The position numbers were made by a program, and so were the translations under genes. The notes under the pieces are model-generated. The model saw only the letters and a program-made list of their open reading frames with translations. It searched no databases and was not told the DNA's origin. Below, piece by piece: positions 33,201 through 41,121 of a stretch of 64,000 bases of DNA (within the stretch, counting starts at the first letter, position 1; each line of letters starts with the position of its first letter). This DNA comes from Flavobacterium gilvum (GTDB taxonomy: Bacteria; Bacteroidota; Bacteroidia; Flavobacteriales; Flavobacteriaceae): the NCBI RefSeq assembly GCF_001761465.1, contig NZ_CP017479.1:4154001-4218000 (forward strand), in the 5' to 3' direction.

Positions 33201-33770
33201 ATGAAAAAAGCATTACTACTTGCTTTTATTGTCTTTTCGGTACAATTACAAGCACAAACTTCAAACGGAACAAATTCTGATTCCGTCAAAAATAATAAAT
33301 GGAATTTCGGGTTGGAACTCGATGTTTTACCTTATGCCACGGGTGGTTATTTTGGAGCAGGTTGGGTTGGAAAAGACAAATGGCGTGGTAGAGCTCTTTT
33401 TGCCGATGTCAACAGACCTGATTTCGTGACCAAAGATGGTTTTACCAATCATCACATACAAGCTTATGCTGTGATTTTGGATCGTTTTCTGAAAGATAAT
33501 TGGAAAGGCTGGTGGATTGGCGGCGGCCCCGTTTACTGGAAAAGTGACATTCAAAGCGACAGCAGTCCAGCAACCAAAAAATTTGACAACTTTTTATTAA
33601 ACGGGAGTTTGGGCTATAATTTCACCATTTACAAAAACATTTATATTTCGCCTTGGGCAGGTTTAAGCCTTAAAGTTGCAGGCAATGATGATTTTGTTTT
33701 GGATGGTAAAGAATACAATCTTCCATTGTTAAATCCGGAAGCTTCCGTCAAATTTGGAATTTACTTTTAA
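33201..33770 (+). CDS. Secreted beta-rich hypothetical protein
   Basis: The signal peptide MKKALLLAFIVFSVQLQAQ is clear. The mature 170 residues alternate aromatic and glycine-rich strands (WNFGLELDVLPYATGGYFGA, WWIGGGPVYWKS, LGYNFTIYKNIYISPWAGL) and end SVKFGIYF with a terminal Phe, as in small outer-membrane barrels. I do not recognise the family by name. Outer-membrane location is inferred from this pattern. Confidence 0.7.
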   Translation: MKKALLLAFIVFSVQLQAQTSNGTNSDSVKNNKWNFGLELDVLPYATGGYFGAGWVGKDKWRGRALFADVNRPDFVTKDGFTNHHIQAYAVILDRFLKDNWKGWWIGGGPVYWKSDIQSDSSPATKKFDNFLLNGSLGYNFTIYKNIYISPWAGLSLKVAGNDDFVLDGKEYNLPLLNPEASVKFGIYF

Positions 33771-33825
33771 TACACTCTAAAAATAGCGACTAATTCTTTT
33801 AACAAAAATCACTATCGGTTTTTGC

Positions 33826-33833
33826 TATATTTG
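33826..33833 (+). promoter_or_regulatory. -7 box of the FKBP gene
   Basis: TATATTTG fits TAnnTTTG and lies 28 bases before the ATG at 33861. It excludes the longer upstream frame, which would begin inside the promoter. No TTG was found at the standard distance. Confidence 0.5.
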
Positions 33834-33860
33834 CCGCTTATAAAAAAACAACCCTTTTCT

Positions 33861-34340
33861 ATGAAACATTTATTATCTGCCCTAGTGGCCTTAACGCTTC
33901 TTATTTCTTGTAACAAAAAAGAAGCAACTCCTGAAACAACAACTGAGGCAACTGTTGATTATGTTGCCAAAAACAACAAAGAAATCACCGATTACATAGC
34001 CAAAAATAATTTGAAGGCAGAAAAAAGCGATTCAGGTTTGTATTATGTTGTTACCGATCCGGGAACAGGAAAACAACCTACTGCCGAATCCAATGTGACA
34101 GTTGCTTACAAAGGATATTTTACTAACGGAAATGTTTTTGACCAAAGCGGTCCTGAAGGAATTTCGTTTGGTCTGAACCAAGTGATAAAAGCATGGACAG
34201 AAGGTATTCCTCATTTCAAAACGGGAGGTAGCGGAATTCTTTTGGTTCCTTCTCATTTGGGTTACGGAAGCAACGATATGGGGCCAATCCCTGGGAATTC
34301 AGTTCTTATTTTTGATGTAAAATTGATTTCAGTAAACTAA
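33861..34340 (+). CDS. FKBP-type peptidyl-prolyl isomerase lipoprotein
   Basis: The ATG at 33861 gives a lipoprotein signal (MKHLLSALVALTLLISCNKK, lipidation at the Cys). After a short linker comes an FKBP domain with VTVAYKGYFTNGNVFDQSG, VIKAWTEGIPHFKTGG, ILLVPSHLGYGSNDMGPIPG and NSVLIFDVKLISVN, which includes the usual active-site aromatics. It catalyses proline isomerisation during protein folding in the periplasm or at the outer membrane. The 159-residue length is normal. The gene converges with the SDR gene and shares a bidirectional terminator. Confidence 0.9.
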   Translation: MKHLLSALVALTLLISCNKKEATPETTTEATVDYVAKNNKEITDYIAKNNLKAEKSDSGLYYVVTDPGTGKQPTAESNVTVAYKGYFTNGNVFDQSGPEGISFGLNQVIKAWTEGIPHFKTGGSGILLVPSHLGYGSNDMGPIPGNSVLIFDVKLISVN

Positions 34341-34399
34341 TAACAATCAATAAAAATAACAATGGCAATGGCAATAATTGCTCACCGGAGTTAAAATTC

Positions 34400-34456
34400 A
34401 ACATTCAAAACCCACAACCGAATCTATTTCTGTTGTGGGTTTTGAATGTTTTTTTA
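34400..34456. terminator. Strong bidirectional terminator between convergent genes
   Basis: Nineteen-base arms (AACATTCAAAACCCACAAC and its exact inverse, 34432-34450) flank a 13-base loop, with a T run on the plus side and TTGAATTTTAAC on the minus side. It ends both the FKBP gene and the SDR gene; the SDR stop codon lies in the T run. Confidence 0.85.
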
Positions 34457-36007
34457 CCAGGCAATCGGTCTGTAATCTTTCAGGAATTTTCCGCTCCAAT
34501 GTTTTCCGGTGTTGATTCCGTCAAACAACGGATCCATAACCCGAGCAGCTCCATCGACTATATCCAAAGGAGGCTGAAAATCCTGTTCTTCCTGTTTTCG
34601 TTTGGCCAATTCGGCGGGATCTTCATCTGTCACCCAACCAGTATCGACCGCATTCATAAAAATTCCGTCCTTTGCCAAAGTACCAGCCGCGGTGTGCGTA
34701 AGCATATTCAGAGCAGCTTTGGCCATATTGGTATGCGGATGGCGATCTTCCTTGAAATCACGATAAAATTTCCCCTCCATAGCCGAAACATTGATAATAT
34801 GTTTTTTACCCGTGTTGTCTTTTTTCATCACTTCCGAAAGGCGATTACACAATACAAAAGGCGCAACCGAATTTACCAATTGCACTTCAATCATTTCGGT
34901 AGTTTCAATTTGTCCCAATTTTAATCGCCAGCTGTTTACTTTTCGCAAATCGACTTGTTGCAAATCGGCATCGAGTTTTCCTTCGGGAAAAACTTCCTGA
35001 GCGACCAAGGTATTATCAAACGAATACGGAATCTGTGATAATTTGGCGGAAGCCCTTAAACCAATTCCAGGTTCGGGGCCGTGCCAGGTCACCGGCATAT
35101 TTTGGTTGGACGACGCTCCTGTGGTCAATATTTTTAATTCATCCAAGCAATTGGTGTGATCGAGTAATAATTCCTGTGCCTGTTTTGGTAAAGAATTTAT
35201 TGGACGCTCTTCATTTTCCATTAAATGCGTGTAAAAACCAGCAGGTCGTCTGACAGTTTGCGCTGCATTATTGATTAAAATATCCAATCGTCCGTATTTT
35301 TGCTCAATAAAATTGCAAAAAATCTCCACGCTCGGAATATGTCTTAAATCCAATCCGTGAATTTTCAGGCGATGCCCCCACTCCATAAAATCCTCTTCCT
35401 GAGAAAATCGCAAAGCCGAATCCACGGGAAAACGTGTCGTTGCCACGACCGTTGCACCTCCACGCAAAAGCATTAAAGTGATATGATAGCCAATTTTCAG
35501 ACGAGATCCGGTTACAACCGCGATTTGCCCTTTTACATCGGCGGTTTGAAAACGTTTGGCATAGTTAAAATCACCGCAATCTGAACACATCGAATCATAA
35601 AAATGGTGCATTTTGGTAAACTCCGTTTTGCACACATAACATTTTCTCGGCGTTTCGAGTTCCAGTTCTTCTTTATGTTGTAATTCGTGAGAGCCCAAAA
35701 GTTTTGGAGCAACAAACACAACCGCTTCACGAGCCGAACGGATTCCGGTTTCCTTACGGGCGGTTCTGTCTTTCTTTTCCTGTTTGCGTTTGGCCAATGC
35801 TTTGGCGTCTTTTTTTCTTTTAGCAAACTCATCACGATCGGGACGCGAAAATTGTCCTGCCGCTTTGATTAAAGCTGTTCTTTGTTCTTTTGGTATTTCA
35901 AAAATCTGATTGGTATCGGTATTCAATTGTGTCAAAATAGCAATACACTGATTGATTTCTTCCAATGTTATTGCGGTCCTGTCCTCTACTATTTCGTTCA
36001 TCATCAT
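34454..36007 (-). CDS. Zinc-ribbon-containing SDR-family oxidoreductase-like protein
   Basis: I start it at 36007 because a -7 box (36035-36042) lies over the longer alternative. Residues of about 125-155 form a zinc ribbon (CYVCKTEF and [12 protein letters not shown]). Next comes a Rossmann fold with [18 protein letters not shown] and [16 protein letters not shown]. The SDR active-site segment reads [12 protein letters not shown] then [15 protein letters not shown]: the Lys is kept, but the Tyr of YxxxK is a Thr. It may be a non-enzymatic or altered SDR. The N-terminal 120 residues are helical and basic ([18 protein letters not shown]). About 517 residues is far longer than a classical SDR (250). 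Substrate unknown. Confidence 0.75.
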   Translation of the reverse strand: MMMNEIVEDRTAITLEEINQCIAILTQLNTDTNQIFEIPKEQRTALIKAAGQFSRPDRDEFAKRKKDAKALAKRKQEKKDRTARKETGIRSAREAVVFVAPKLLGSHELQHKEELELETPRKCYVCKTEFTKMHHFYDSMCSDCGDFNYAKRFQTADVKGQIAVVTGSRLKIGYHITLMLLRGGATVVATTRFPVDSALRFSQEEDFMEWGHRLKIHGLDLRHIPSVEIFCNFIEQKYGRLDILINNAAQTVRRPAGFYTHLMENEERPINSLPKQAQELLLDHTNCLDELKILTTGASSNQNMPVTWHGPEPGIGLRASAKLSQIPYSFDNTLVAQEVFPEGKLDADLQQVDLRKVNSWRLKLGQIETTEMIEVQLVNSVAPFVLCNRLSEVMKKDNTGKKHIINVSAMEGKFYRDFKEDRHPHTNMAKAALNMLTHTAAGTLAKDGIFMNAVDTGWVTDEDPAELAKRKQEEQDFQPPLDIVDGAARVMDPLFDGINTGKHWSGKFLKDYRPIAW

Positions 36008-36034
36008 AAAAACTTGGGATAAATTCCAAGCGCG

Positions 36035-36042
36035 CAAAGATA
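36035..36042 (-). promoter_or_regulatory. -7 box of the SDR-like gene
   Basis: On the minus strand TATCTTTG matches TAnnTTTG. The start would be at about 36028, some 20 bases before the ATG cluster at 36001-36007. No TTG lies at the standard distance. Confidence 0.5.
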
Positions 36043-36126
36043 GTCTTTAAATGTAAGTGTGAAATCTAAAGTTTCGGTAAAATAGTTTGAACTCAAAATC
36101 TGCATTAGGACATTGTTGCTTTATTT

Positions 36127-36157
36127 CACGCAGATTTCGCAGATTTTCGCAGATTTT
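36127..36157. repeat. Short tandem repeat of CGCAGATTT
   Basis: Three adjoining copies of a 9-10-base unit (CGCAGATTT, CGCAGATTTT, CGCAGATTTT). Similar units are common spacer sequence in Flavobacterium; no function is known. Confidence 0.6.
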
Positions 36158-36253
36158 TTTTAATAGACAAAATAAAAAATCGTGATAGTCTGAGTTTGAT
36201 TATTACTATTTTTTCTTTTGTGGATGATTATAAAAAAGCCAAAATCTTCTCTT

Positions 36254-36323
36254 TAGCCCCGATAGAAGTGGAAATCCTTGTGTGCCGGGGTTCGGTACAC
36301 AAGATTGCAACGAATAGCGGGAA
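36254..36323 (+). ncRNA. Flavo-1-like structured RNA element
   Basis: The stretch starts TAGCCCCGATAGAAGTGG and ends AACGAATAGCGGGA. CCTTGTGTGCC and GGTACACAAG form an internal hairpin, and CCCCG pairs with the terminal CGGG. This layout matches my recollection of the Flavo-1 RNA motif found in many Bacteroidetes. The function of the motif is unknown. A covariance-model search would settle it. Confidence 0.55.
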
Positions 36324-36369
36324 CAATGTTTCCTGAAAATGCCTAATCTTTCTGCTCCAAAAAATTAAA

Positions 36370-36401
36370 AACCCGTCTAAAAATTTCTTTTCAGACGGGT
36401 T
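36370..36401 (-). terminator. Terminator of the large PEPCK-like gene
   Basis: AACCCGTCT and AGACGGGTT are exact 9-base arms around a 14-base loop. On the minus strand the stem is followed by TTTTTAATTTTT. It lies 22 bases past the stop codon. Confidence 0.75.
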
Positions 36402-36422
36402 ATTTAAATAAAAGCGTACAGG

Positions 36423-39400
36423 TTATTTTTTTACATACAATAAATCGGCTCCAATTGTCCCCACCAAACTATCAATATATTCTAGTGCACTTGCCGTTGC
36501 CAACATATTTTTTACGTTTTGCAAACGGGTATTCAAATCCATTTCGGCTACAAGAGATTTATTTCCTTCATTGGCGATAAATTGCTCTACATATTTAATT
36601 TGATTGGTATAAAAAGCAATATCTTTTTGTTGTTTCAATTTCAATCTTTCTTTGTACCAGTCGCTATTGATAACATATTCTCTTTCGAAATAACTTCTTA
36701 ATTCAGGATCGCTCATTTCCTTTCCTTCATAATGGCCATAAGCCATCATGTGCAATAAGATTTTCAATGGCGGAATGGCGGCTTCGATACTTCCGTCCTC
36801 AAAGTAACTCAAGGCGACTTTTTGTTGGGCTTCGACAATATTATTGATACCATCCACATAATCTTCCAAACCTTGTAATTCTGGTTTAAGCATTCTTTCG
36901 TTGAAAACAGCATTAGGTTCATCAAACAAACGGTTCAAACATCTTAGCGAGAACGTGCTTGTGATACGGTATCCTAATCGGCTTGCCAATACTTTTTGCC
37001 CTTGATATTCAAAATCATCGATTTTTTCCAAAGAACCATTAGCAATCAAAACTTTTGGATCACGATCTTCTGCAGCCATACGCGCCCAGATTTCGGGAAT
37101 TAAAAGACTGATATCGTGATCTACTTTGTTTTCTGCTCCCACATAGCCTGCTGAGGTGCTAAAAGCATTTGATTCGGTCAAAATATGAGAAAGTAGCGCA
37201 TTATTCAAATCTGTCGTTGGCGTCAGCATATTGAATGGCCCTTTGGTCAAAGCTCCTTCAGAACCGGCTCCTGTGGTTGAAGGCGATTTTCCGGTAAGAC
37301 TGCAAATAAAATCCATAAACAATTCTGGTGTTTCCTGATAATGGATTGGGTTGTAAACCGCCAACGGACGAATACCCGCTTTTTTGTCAACAGGATTGTT
37401 TCTTCTTCCCGGTAATACGGCATTCACCACATCAATTACAGGATCTTCCGATTTTATTTTTCGGAACAAACGAACACCGATTTCTGCTAAATAACTCGCT
37501 TCTGTTTCATTAATGAAAATATTAGGCTCCAGATAACGAGGGTTTTTCGTTGGTTCTCCATCAACAATTCTATTATGAGAAGGCAATGAAAAATACTCTT
37601 CTTCATTTGGACTATTCGCGATACTCAGAATCAAATCCTTAACCGGTTGGGTATATTTATCAAAATTGATGGTATCTTCCAATATTTCGACAGCATCTTT
37701 CTTGGTTAAAAGTTCGTAATTTGTCAAGAAAACACCATCATTTACGATATCTTTTTCTGCTCCTTTATCGTAACCTCGAATAACCGCTTCGTCAGGTCTT
37801 TGGAACAAATGCGACTCGCAATTTCCTACCACTTTTAAACTTTTATTGGTGAATTTTGGATTCAGATTTTTGAATCGATTTCTTGGTAAAGTAATCGATG
37901 CCGAAATATCATCTTCCATCTGAATTTTTTGACAGGCAGAAAAGTCCGATCTCAATTTATTCAACAACCACGCCCCTTTTTGATTGAATCCTATACGCAC
38001 ATAACTTCCTACTACCGGAGTATTGTTGTAGATTAAACCTGTCCCGTTTTTACCGTTGATAATTTCAACCGACATGCAGTCCTTCCAGTTCAAAGCGCCG
38101 TGATCCTGTCTGTACAACCTTTTCACAAACAACACCAAAGACCTAATATGCACCGGAATACTTTCTATAAACTGATTGAATTCATCATTATTTTCTTTTG
38201 ACGGTATCAACAATTTAACAGCTGATCCCAACGTTCTTCTTTTGTCTAGAAAAGTTCTTGATGGCGGTAAGGAAGGATCGATTTTTTTGAATCTTGTCGA
38301 ATAATCAAACTCAATAATTTCATCGGCTTTTTTGAAATCTTCTTCAATATCCAAAATATTAAATGCGCTATAAGTAATCGCATTTTGCATCGATTTTGAA
38401 ATCTCCGACTTACCTCCACCGGAAACCGTACAAGGTTTGTGGCAAAAAATCCCTTCCGGAAAAGTATTTACAATTCGCCACAAAGAAATAGCATTGTGTT
38501 TTTCCAGTTTAAATTTATTTCCTGTTGGGTGAATGTAAACTTTATTTGGATTTAAAATTAATTTCTGAGCCTCATTATTATATGTCCAAGTGATGCTATT
38601 GGTGTTTGTATTGATGTAAGCATTCTCAGGAATGTAAACTAAATCTGGATACTTTTTATCGACAGCATAATTTCCTGGTTTCACATCTATTCTATCCCCC
38701 AAAAAAGACTTTACACCTTCAAAAGTATATTGATTTCCGAATTTTGATGAAAAAGTTGCCCCATCAACAATATCCCCCATAACACCTCTCGGATACGCAA
38801 TTGCTCCTCCAGAATGTTCTTCCTCTACCAAACCAAATAAATTGGCAGAATAACTGATTTGGGTTTTAATTTCTTTTTTGGAATAACCGTAATAATTATC
38901 GGCGATAAGGGTTACAACAACTCCTCGTTCGTCTCTACAAGTTACTTTAAAGGCATTTCCGTCATTATATAATTCGTTCTCCTCTTTCCAGCACATTCCG
39001 TCTTTTCTCTGACGGTCTGTTGCATTGTCATAATGAGGCAATCCAATATCTTTTTTCTTCAGCAAACGTAATTGTGGAGCCAAGACAATACAACCCGTGT
39101 GACCTGTCCAATGCTCGGTATCCAGAGCCGCATCATTTTGAGCGAGTCCAGGATCTCCTGCATTACCAAAAATAGCTTCTACAAAATCCAGGTTACTTAC
39201 CAAATTTCCCGGAACAAAAAAGCGCACTTCCATCGATTTTTTGGAAATAACTCCTTTTACCTCGGGACAAACCATAGGTCGCAATAACAGTGAAACCATC
39301 ACTTTGGCTTTTTCTTCCTGATTCGAAGTAAATGGTAATATTTTCAACTCTTCAGAAGGATTGAAAGCGGCATTTAAAAAATGTGCAAAAGCAATTTTGG

Positions 39401-39905
39401 GTACTTCAATTTTATCCAAAGGTGCTGGCAAATCGCCTTCAACTATATGAAAAGTTCCTTTTGTAGTTCTTTTATCGCTGGCAGGATTGTTCAAAATACC
39501 CTGTTTTATTCTGTAGGATGTAACTTCCTCGCTCACAAAAGACACCCCATTTGGAGGCAAACTCAATTCTCTTGCGTGACCTTTTTGAGTCAAAATCAAA
39601 GTATCATTGGGAATTGTATATGATTTATCAAATGAAATATCTTTAAGATAATCATTCAAAAAGTTTTGAATTCGGGTATCGGCAGGGGAAAGATGACCGG
39701 ACAGCAATCGTGATTTTTCACGAAAATTCTTAATCAAACCATTGGTTAATTCCTGAAATTTTGGATTACAAAACTGCTCTTCCGAATTTAGGTCGTCCTG
39801 AAAAATAGGTTGCCCCAAAGAAGCCAATTGCAGATTAATATACCTAACCGTATCTTTTCTGGTTTGTTTTATTAATTCCTGTCTTGTTTTACTGTCTACA
39901 TTCAT
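36423..39905 (-). CDS. Large PEPCK-like protein, candidate PPi-type carboxykinase
   Basis: A 1160-residue cytoplasmic protein with one clear phosphate-binding loop, CTVSGGGKSEISKSMQNA (about 487-504), and Gly-rich substrate-site-like segments (SGGAIAYPRGVMGDI, TGKSPSTTGAGSEGALTKGP). PPi-dependent PEP carboxykinases are unusually large (about 1150 residues) and carry a P-loop of this sort, which is the basis of the call. They interconvert oxaloacetate and PEP using PPi. I cannot confirm this without alignment; the safe description is a conserved large nucleotide- or phosphate-binding protein of unknown function. There is no signal peptide or TM segment. It is a single gene with its own terminator. 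Confidence 0.5.
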   Translation of the reverse strand: MNVDSKTRQELIKQTRKDTVRYINLQLASLGQPIFQDDLNSEEQFCNPKFQELTNGLIKNFREKSRLLSGHLSPADTRIQNFLNDYLKDISFDKSYTIPNDTLILTQKGHARELSLPPNGVSFVSEEVTSYRIKQGILNNPASDKRTTKGTFHIVEGDLPAPLDKIEVPKIAFAHFLNAAFNPSEELKILPFTSNQEEKAKVMVSLLLRPMVCPEVKGVISKKSMEVRFFVPGNLVSNLDFVEAIFGNAGDPGLAQNDAALDTEHWTGHTGCIVLAPQLRLLKKKDIGLPHYDNATDRQRKDGMCWKEENELYNDGNAFKVTCRDERGVVVTLIADNYYGYSKKEIKTQISYSANLFGLVEEEHSGGAIAYPRGVMGDIVDGATFSSKFGNQYTFEGVKSFLGDRIDVKPGNYAVDKKYPDLVYIPENAYINTNTNSITWTYNNEAQKLILNPNKVYIHPTGNKFKLEKHNAISLWRIVNTFPEGIFCHKPCTVSGGGKSEISKSMQNAITYSAFNILDIEEDFKKADEIIEFDYSTRFKKIDPSLPPSRTFLDKRRTLGSAVKLLIPSKENNDEFNQFIESIPVHIRSLVLFVKRLYRQDHGALNWKDCMSVEIINGKNGTGLIYNNTPVVGSYVRIGFNQKGAWLLNKLRSDFSACQKIQMEDDISASITLPRNRFKNLNPKFTNKSLKVVGNCESHLFQRPDEAVIRGYDKGAEKDIVNDGVFLTNYELLTKKDAVEILEDTINFDKYTQPVKDLILSIANSPNEEEYFSLPSHNRIVDGEPTKNPRYLEPNIFINETEASYLAEIGVRLFRKIKSEDPVIDVVNAVLPGRRNNPVDKKAGIRPLAVYNPIHYQETPELFMDFICSLTGKSPSTTGAGSEGALTKGPFNMLTPTTDLNNALLSHILTESNAFSTSAGYVGAENKVDHDISLLIPEIWARMAAEDRDPKVLIANGSLEKIDDFEYQGQKVLASRLGYRITSTFSLRCLNRLFDEPNAVFNERMLKPELQGLEDYVDGINNIVEAQQKVALSYFEDGSIEAAIPPLKILLHMMAYGHYEGKEMSDPELRSYFEREYVINSDWYKERLKLKQQKDIAFYTNQIKYVEQFIANEGNKSLVAEMDLNTRLQNVKNMLATASALEYIDSLVGTIGADLLYVKK

Positions 39906-39948
39906 CGGTGAAAATTTAATAAGGTTCTAAATAATTTCTTTTGTGACT

Positions 39949-39974
39949 GTGCTTTTTTTATTGACAAAAGCACA
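39949..39974 (-). promoter_or_regulatory. Hairpin in the leader of the PEPCK-like gene
   Basis: TGTGCTTTT pairs with AAAAGCACA across 8 bases, 45-70 bases upstream of the start codon. It could shape the leader or be an operator. There is no further support. Confidence 0.25.
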
Positions 39975-40268
39975 ATCTTTTTTCCTCATTTTCACAAAGT
40001 TCCCGAAATGCATTCTAAAAACTGCTTACAAATATCATTGGTTTTTTTAAAAAAATTCCGTATTTTATTTTATAAATATAAACCTACAATCTCAAACGAT
40101 TTCTTTTTCTTATTGATTATTTTGAGATTTAAACTGACGATTAAGAACGTTATTCTTTTATTTCAAATTACAAGAAATAAAAAAAACAGGCTTTAATTAC
40201 AAAATTGAATCATTCTCCCGCAGTTTAATCTTTATCATTTTACTATGAAAAAAATAACACGTTTTAGT
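39975..40268. other. Divergent intergenic stretch, nothing further seen
   Basis: AT-rich DNA between the PEPCK-like gene and the CpsB-like gene. The short open frames inside it lack any recognisable content. The promoters of both divergent genes must lie here. Confidence 0.5.
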
Positions 40269-40276
40269 TATTTTTG
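40269..40276 (+). promoter_or_regulatory. -7 box immediately before the CpsB-like start codon
   Basis: TATTTTTG ends 5 bases before the ATG at 40282. If used, transcription would start at or near the ATG and give a leaderless mRNA. No TTG was found at the right distance. Confidence 0.4.
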
Positions 40277-40281
40277 CAATT

Positions 40282-41025
40282 ATGCTATCATTCTTAAAAT
40301 CAAAACCGTATTTAAAAGATTTTCTTGCTGGAAATTATGTAGATATCCATTCGCATTTATTGCCAGGAATTGATGATGGTGCCAAAACAATAGCAGAAAC
40401 AAATAAACTTGCAAGTTCTTTTCAAGAAATGGGGGTGCTGCAATTTATCACAACACCGCATATAAGTCATTATATCTACAATAATTCGCCCGAAGATATA
40501 ATTGCCAAACACAAGGAGACCACGCTTTTAATAGACCACGAAAACATTAAAATACCATTTCGGGCTGCCGCCGAATATTTCATGGACGACTGGTTTGAAA
40601 ATCACTTTCAAAATGAAAAACTTTTGACTCTTAAAGATAATTATGTTCTTGTCGAAATGTCCTATATGAATGCGCCTGTTCAATTGTACAAAATCCTTTT
40701 TGACATTCAGGTTGCTGGATACATTCCGGTATTAGCACATCCTGAACGGTATTTATTTTATCATAAAAACTTTAATGAATATCATAAATTAAAAAAAGCT
40801 GGCTGCCTATTTCAACTTAATTTGCTTGCTGTAGTTGGATACTATGGCAACGAAATTACCAAAGTCGCAGAAGAACTTCTAAAAAAAGGAATGTATGACT
40901 TTGTAGGTTCAGACGTCCATCACAATAACCACATAGCTTCATTCAATCAAAAAATAAAAATTGACAGTAACAATGTTGCGACTTTAAAAGAAGTTATTGC
41001 AAATAATCAATTTTTCAAGTTCTAA
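40282..41025 (+). CDS. CpsB/YwqE-type PHP tyrosine-protein phosphatase
   Basis: PHP metal-binding motifs are in order: VDIHSHLLPGIDDGA (about 21-35), TTPHISH, AAEYFMDDWF, LAHPERYLFY and FVGSDVHHNN near the C-terminus. The 247-residue length fits the CpsB/Wzb-like PHP phosphatases that dephosphorylate the tyrosine kinase of capsule synthesis. The substrate is probably the C-terminal Tyr cluster of the Wzc protein encoded next door. The gene converges with wzc and shares a terminator, so it is transcribed separately from the polysaccharide operon. Confidence 0.85.
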   Translation: MLSFLKSKPYLKDFLAGNYVDIHSHLLPGIDDGAKTIAETNKLASSFQEMGVLQFITTPHISHYIYNNSPEDIIAKHKETTLLIDHENIKIPFRAAAEYFMDDWFENHFQNEKLLTLKDNYVLVEMSYMNAPVQLYKILFDIQVAGYIPVLAHPERYLFYHKNFNEYHKLKKAGCLFQLNLLAVVGYYGNEITKVAEELLKKGMYDFVGSDVHHNNHIASFNQKIKIDSNNVATLKEVIANNQFFKF

Positions 41026-41060
41026 ATCAAATTCATTTCAGAATTGAAAGGTATAGAAAC

Positions 41061-41094
41061 AAAAAAATCCCTAGCTTTTTGCCAGGGATTTTGC
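41061..41094. terminator. Bidirectional terminator between the phosphatase and wzc
   Basis: AAAATCCCT pairs with AGGGATTTT across an 11-base loop, with A and T runs on both outer sides. It serves both convergent genes. Confidence 0.75.
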
Positions 41095-41121
41095 TTTCAG
41101 AGACTTTATACAGCCGCTTTT

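Noticed and set aside
34433..34924. 163-codon plus-strand frame over the SDR-like gene
   Set aside because: Starts inside the bidirectional terminator and is antisense to conserved Rossmann-fold coding sequence.
36120..36160. Possible CRISPR array from the CGCAGATTT repeats
   Set aside because: Units are 9-10 bases with no spacers and no cas genes in the window.
40008..40196. Plus-strand 62-codon frame upstream of the CpsB-like gene
   Set aside because: Lys/Phe/Ile-rich AT-driven composition with no motif, promoter or conserved pattern.
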